From: Isoetes taiwanensis
Taxonomy: Eukaryota; Streptophyta; Lycopodiopsida; Isoetales; Isoetaceae
Direction: 5' to 3'
Assembly (NCBI GenBank): GCA_021234155.1
Contig: JAJEKV010000092.1
Location: forward strand, 436,001 to 500,000
Length of the DNA: 64,000 bases
Position numbers and translations under genes: made by a program. The notes below the pieces were generated by a model. That model saw only the letters and a list, made by a program, of their open reading frames with translations, was not told where the DNA came from and ran no database searches. This document shows positions 60,705 through 64,000 of this stretch, one piece after another (within the stretch, counting starts at the first letter, position 1; each line of letters opens with the position of its first letter).

Positions 60705-60800
60705 GGCCTTATCGCCACCTCATCACGTGGCATTAATGGAGCATTAAATATTGCTGCCACCTCATCATGTGGCATTGATTGCACACAATACACGTGGCAG
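60705..60800. repeat. Direct repeat GCCACCTCATCA(C/T)GTGGCATT
   Basis: Two copies at about 60715 and 60755, and a looser third GTGGCAGC after ACAC near 60793. No gene in this stretch. Confidence 0.7.
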
Positions 60801-60849
60801 CATCTGGGCCATTCATGCAGCACATTCGACGGCTCAGATTCGTCCAGCT

Positions 60850-60962
60850 TAAGCTGCCCCCTTCTACATAGAGATTTTGATGTCGCCGTGTGGGCCGTCG
60901 ATCACAGATCTGGACGGTCCAAGCGGCGACACCCAAATCTCTATGTAGAAGGGGGCAGCTTA
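60850..60962. mobile_element. Foldback MITE-like element
   Basis: The arms 60850-60888 and 60924-60962 are reverse complements of each other over 39 bp with about three mismatches. They begin TAAGCTGCCCCC and end GGGGGCAGCTTA. The ~35-bp centre is itself partly palindromic (GGCCGTC/GACGGTCC). No ORF is possible at this size. Ends TAA/TTA belong to the palindrome, so the target duplication is unclear. Confidence 0.8.
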
Positions 60963-61189
60963 TATAATTGTGTATATATCAGTATCAGTATATATATATA
61001 TAATTATTAGGAGTGGCTTCCGGAAGCTTCTTTATATTCACCCCCCTCAGATCTTGGCCGTCGGTTTGCTCCCTTGCAATCTCGTCCGTCAGATCTGGTG
61101 GCTTCTAGAAGCTTCCTGGCGGCCCTCTGGTGGCCCATCTCGACCGTCCATTTGTTTGGGGATCTCCCAACTTTTACCCAAAATTTTTT

Positions 61190-61265
61190 TGCGTTAAGGG
61201 GAATTGAACCCACGACCCCTTCACCCCACAAGGGGGTTTGGGGAACCCTTAACCAACTTTCCACA
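61190..61265 (-). repeat. tRNA-like SINE head, minus strand
   Basis: On the minus strand AAAGTTGGTTAAGGG (61260-61246) is followed by GGGTTCAATTCCCC (about 61212-61199), matching boxes A and B of a tRNA-derived promoter. The body would run left toward 61010, and I see no clear A-rich tail. Confidence 0.55.
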
Positions 61266-61366
61266 CTTCCATTCGGGGAATATAAGTGTGCTTTTTCTTG
61301 TTAAGGTTACCTCCAACCCTAATAATTCTAGAATATCTAGGATGGTTCTAGAATTTAGGGTTTTGC

Positions 61367-61860
61367 ACATATATCCCACATGCATAGATGCAAAAAGAGC
61401 CTTTTTTCAAGATATAAAGAGGCCATCCGGATGGGAATAAGCATTACGGTTTTGGCTAGAAAATTCTAGATTGGAGTTCTAGAATGCTCTAGGAAGATCT
61501 AGGATGTTCCAAAAATTATGGAATGTACTGGAAAATTCAGGGGAGGTTCTGGAACATAGAACCTTCTAGAACAATAAAAAAAAAGTTGTAAAATTTTGTA
61601 AAAAGTAAAAAAAAAAAAAAAGTTACGAAATTTGAACCTTATTGTACAAGAACCTATTCTAGAATATAGAACCTTCTAGAACAATAAAAAAAAGTTGTAA
61701 AATTTTGTAAAAAGTAAAAAAAAGTTACGAAATTTGAACCTTATTCTAGAAAAAACTATTCTAGAATATATCTCACATGCATAGATGCAAAAAATAGCCT
61801 CTTTTTCAGTATATAAAGAAGCTATCCAGATGAGAATAAGCATTCTGTTTTTTGGGTGGG
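61367..61860. repeat. Nested direct repeats around CACATGCATAGATGCAAAAA
   Basis: An ~88-bp segment with CACATGCATAGATGCAAAAA and GGGAATAAGCATT-like end occurs at about 61370-61455 and 61768-61855. Between them an ~115-bp unit (GAACCTTCTAGAACAATAAAA ... CGAAATTTGAACC in part) is tandemly duplicated at about 61558-61650 and 61670-61745. TTCTAGAA words are frequent throughout. No coding sequence. Confidence 0.8.
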
Positions 61861-61948
61861 GGTTCTAGAACATAGAACCTTCTAAACATGCTAAAATTGG
61901 AACTTGCTCCGTAGGAACATGCACCGTAGGACGTATTAAATTCTTGTA

Positions 61949-61970
61949 TATATATATATATATATACAAG
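61949..61970. repeat. (TA)n microsatellite
   Basis: About eleven TA units within GTATATATATATATATATAC. Confidence 0.9.
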
Positions 61971-62029
61971 TGGTTCTACTATGAGGGACTGCACAAATTC
62001 GACCGGAAGCCAATGCAGAGTCATTCAAT

Positions 62030-62950
62030 GAAGATTCTATAAGCATTTCCCTAGATTCTTTATGATTCTATGAAGATTTCCCTAGATTCTCAAAGATTTT
62101 ATGAAGATTCCCTTATATCTCCTATGTTCACAAAGATTCTTTTTAGATTCTTCTAGATTTCTAAAGATTATGCCAAGATTCTTCAAGATTCTATGTAGAT
62201 TCTCCTAGATTCTCCAAGATTTTATGAAGATTCCTCTAAATTTCCTTATATTTCCCTAGATTCAGAGAAGTTCTCTTGATATTTCCCAAGATTCCCCAAG
62301 ATTCCCTCTAGATTCCCTAAGATTTTATGTAGTTCTATTGAATTCTCCAAGATTTGATGAAGATTCTCCTAGATTCCTTTAGATTATAGGAAAATTCTCC
62401 ATGATTCTCCAAGATTCTATCATGATTTCACTAGATTCTCAAGCCTTTAGAAAGATTCCCTTAGATTCCCAAAGATTCTCTTAAGATTCATCTAGATTCT
62501 CTAAGATCCTATGAAGATTCCCTTAGACTTTACATGATTCCATCAAGATTCCTCTAGATTCTTAGAGGTTCTATGAAGATTCCCTTGGATTCCCTTAATT
62601 TCCCAAAGATTCTCTCGTGATTCTTATAGGTTCCCTTTGATTTTCCAAAGGTTCTCTTGAGATTCTCTTTGATTCCCAAAGATTCTCTTGAGATTCCCAT
62701 AGATTCTATAAAGATTACTATAGATTCTCCAAGATTGCATCAAGATTCCTCTAGATTCTCTATGTATTTATGAAGATTCCTTTAGATCCCCTCAAATTCC
62801 TATGGATTCCCTTTAGATTCCCTAAGATTCTCTTGGAATTCTCTAAGACCTCTGACGATTCCCCAGATTCCTATAAATTACTATGAATTTCATAAAATTC
62901 TAATATTCCAAAAGATTCTTAGTGTTCGATCACGTTGGCTACAACTGCGA
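62030..62950. repeat. AGATTC-rich degenerate minisatellite, ~0.9 kb
   Basis: The words AGATTCT, CTAGATTC, CAAGATTC and ATGAAGATTCCC follow one another over about 920 bp at ~10-13-bp and ~25-30-bp spacing. The array is degenerate with no fixed unit, and nothing in it is coding. Confidence 0.85.
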
Positions 62951-63214
62951 CGAAATAGTGTCAAAGTACACTCATTGGAAAGCTCTCGACGAGAGAAATC
63001 CAATGGCATGGGTCCCACCTTCATCCGACCCCTCTACCGCAAGCTACGTGCCTTTGAAGGTGATTAAACAAAAGGAAGCTTCCTAGAAAGTCTAATCATA
63101 AATATTTTGCCACCTCATCACTTTTTTTATTAATGAGGGTGACATCTTTTTATTAATGAGGGTGACACCTCACCTCCTTTTAAAAAAAATCAATTTAATA
63201 TTAAAAAGTTAATG

Positions 63215-63335
63215 GCTAGGATTTATGCCATAGTTACCAAATACGGATACGGAATACGATACGGCATGCAAAAAAAAAAAAAAAACAACTACGGAATACG
63301 AAATACGGATACGGAAAATACGGCAAAGTACTCAA
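63215..63335. repeat. ATACGG-rich patch with A15 run
   Basis: ATACGGATACGG, AATACGATACGG and similar words surround a poly-A run at 63270-63285. The rest of 62950-63430 shows nothing I can name. Confidence 0.75.
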
Positions 63336-63436
63336 AACGAACAGAACTGTGCTTCTAAGAATGAACAACATATTTTAAACTTGAGAATCCAAATATATTA
63401 TAGATTAGGCTTCAAAACATATAGAAATGTTCAAAT

Positions 63437-63548
63437 AAAACACAAGTTTAAGTTATATGAAAATATCATGGTAGTTTTTAGAACACATAAAGAAAACACA
63501 AGTTTAAGTTATATGAAAATATCATAGTAGTTTTTAGAACACATAACG
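63437..63548. repeat. 56-bp tandem duplication
   Basis: A unit starting AAAACACAAGTTTAAG and ending AGAACACATAA occurs twice back to back with two or three differences. Confidence 0.9.
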
Positions 63549-63699
63549 AAAACATGTAGGAAACTTGTAGAACTAATGGAGTGTGTAAGGATTTGTTCCT
63601 GAATCTCGATAAGGCACACCTGGATGAGTATAAGCAAAGTGAGCAAGAAAAATATGACCAAAGTAGAAACAGAATTAGTGTGTATGTAAGGATTTATAC

Positions 63700-64000
63700 C
63701 TGGATGAGACGAAGGAATATAATCTGGATCCACGTAACAAGTTTCATCGTCATCTATAAGTGCTCTCATAACTTCATCTTCTTCATGTCTATCACCAGCA
63801 TCATCATCACCATTACTTTCTTGCTCTTGCCCAATCGATTCACTTTGTTCTCCCACATCCTCCACTTCCCATTCTTGAGGTTCAGGAATACTTTCTTTCT
63901 TTGCAAAGCCAATATAAGGTTCTCTTGTTGCAATTCTATGTGACTTAAGGAGCTTCAAATTTGCACTTACAAATACCAAATCCGAAGTCCTTGATGGAGT
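63700..64000 (-). pseudogene. C-terminal end of a hAT-like transposase, partial
   Basis: From the window edge the minus strand reads SDLVFVSANLKLL, like the end of the hAT dimerisation domain where plant hAT and BED-finger transposases have (A/S)EDLVFVHxNLRLL. An acidic Glu/Asp tail follows and ends at a donor-like CATCCAG|GTATAA (63699/63700). hAT transposases cut and paste DNA elements and dimerise through this region. The rest of the gene lies beyond 64000, so I cannot tell whether it is intact. A further short piece in the same direction near 63590-63640 shares the ACCTGGATGAG phrase, hinting at a local duplication. Confidence 0.55.

Noticed and set aside
62030-62950. CRISPR-like array
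   Set aside because: Units are degenerate with no constant repeat or unique spacers, and the DNA is eukaryotic.

Overview
This window reads as nuclear DNA of a land plant. The evidence is Ty3/gypsy retrotransposons primed by plant-type tRNA sites, a PLS-type pentatricopeptide fragment, an agmatine deiminase exon, a subtilase fragment, 5S rRNA-derived repeat DNA and spliceosomal introns. Gene density is very low and decayed mobile DNA is abundant, as in large genomes of ferns or other non-seed plants. The fern guess is inference and not demonstrated.

Layout. 1-450: flank with one exon-like block. 451-7663: complete chromodomain Ty3/gypsy element on + (TSD ACAGT, tRNA-Met PBS) whose single gag-pol frame carries four in-frame stops. 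8007-11170: decayed unrecognised protein gene, broken by an inverted-repeat cluster near 8.9-9.06 kb. 11283-12230: three diverged repeat units, the first with a 5S rRNA-like insert. 12523-15205: a pair of ~610-bp TG...CA direct repeats around non-coding DNA. 15.9-25.96 kb: minus-strand remains of a coiled-coil protein and of a protein-kinase-like gene. The kinase is split by a ~5.5-kb block with CACTA-like ends that holds a dispersed palindromic motif and exon-sized pieces of unrelated genes (agmatine deiminase, subtilase, one unknown).

27472-38599: second complete Ty3/gypsy element on + (TSD GTCCA), of the Athila/Tat type without a chromodomain. It has three zinc knuckles in Gag, a frameshifted pol, an antisense ORF and a long extra ORF before the 3' LTR. 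39.3-40.7 kb: PPR pseudogene split by a LINE ORF1-like insertion. 43791-47497 (minus): the only clearly intact gene here. Nine exons join in frame to code about 949 residues of an ARM/HEAT-like protein whose 5' end I could not fix. 48769-49152 (minus): exon with a Zn-ribbon/OB-fold look.

49396-59537: a 10.1-kb non-autonomous LTR element on the minus strand (LARD-like, TSD CCAAAC, tRNA-Met PBS, no recognisable gag or pol). It lies inside what looks like a coding exon of an unknown plus-strand gene that continues to 60689. 60.7-64 kb: a foldback MITE, a tRNA-like SINE head, tandem repeats, a ~0.9-kb AGATTC-rich minisatellite, and the C-terminal end of a hAT-like transposase running off the window.

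The window is mostly a record of successive insertions. At least three events interrupt recognisable coding sequence: a LINE-like insert in the PPR gene, a CACTA-like block in the kinase gene, and the LARD in the unknown exon.
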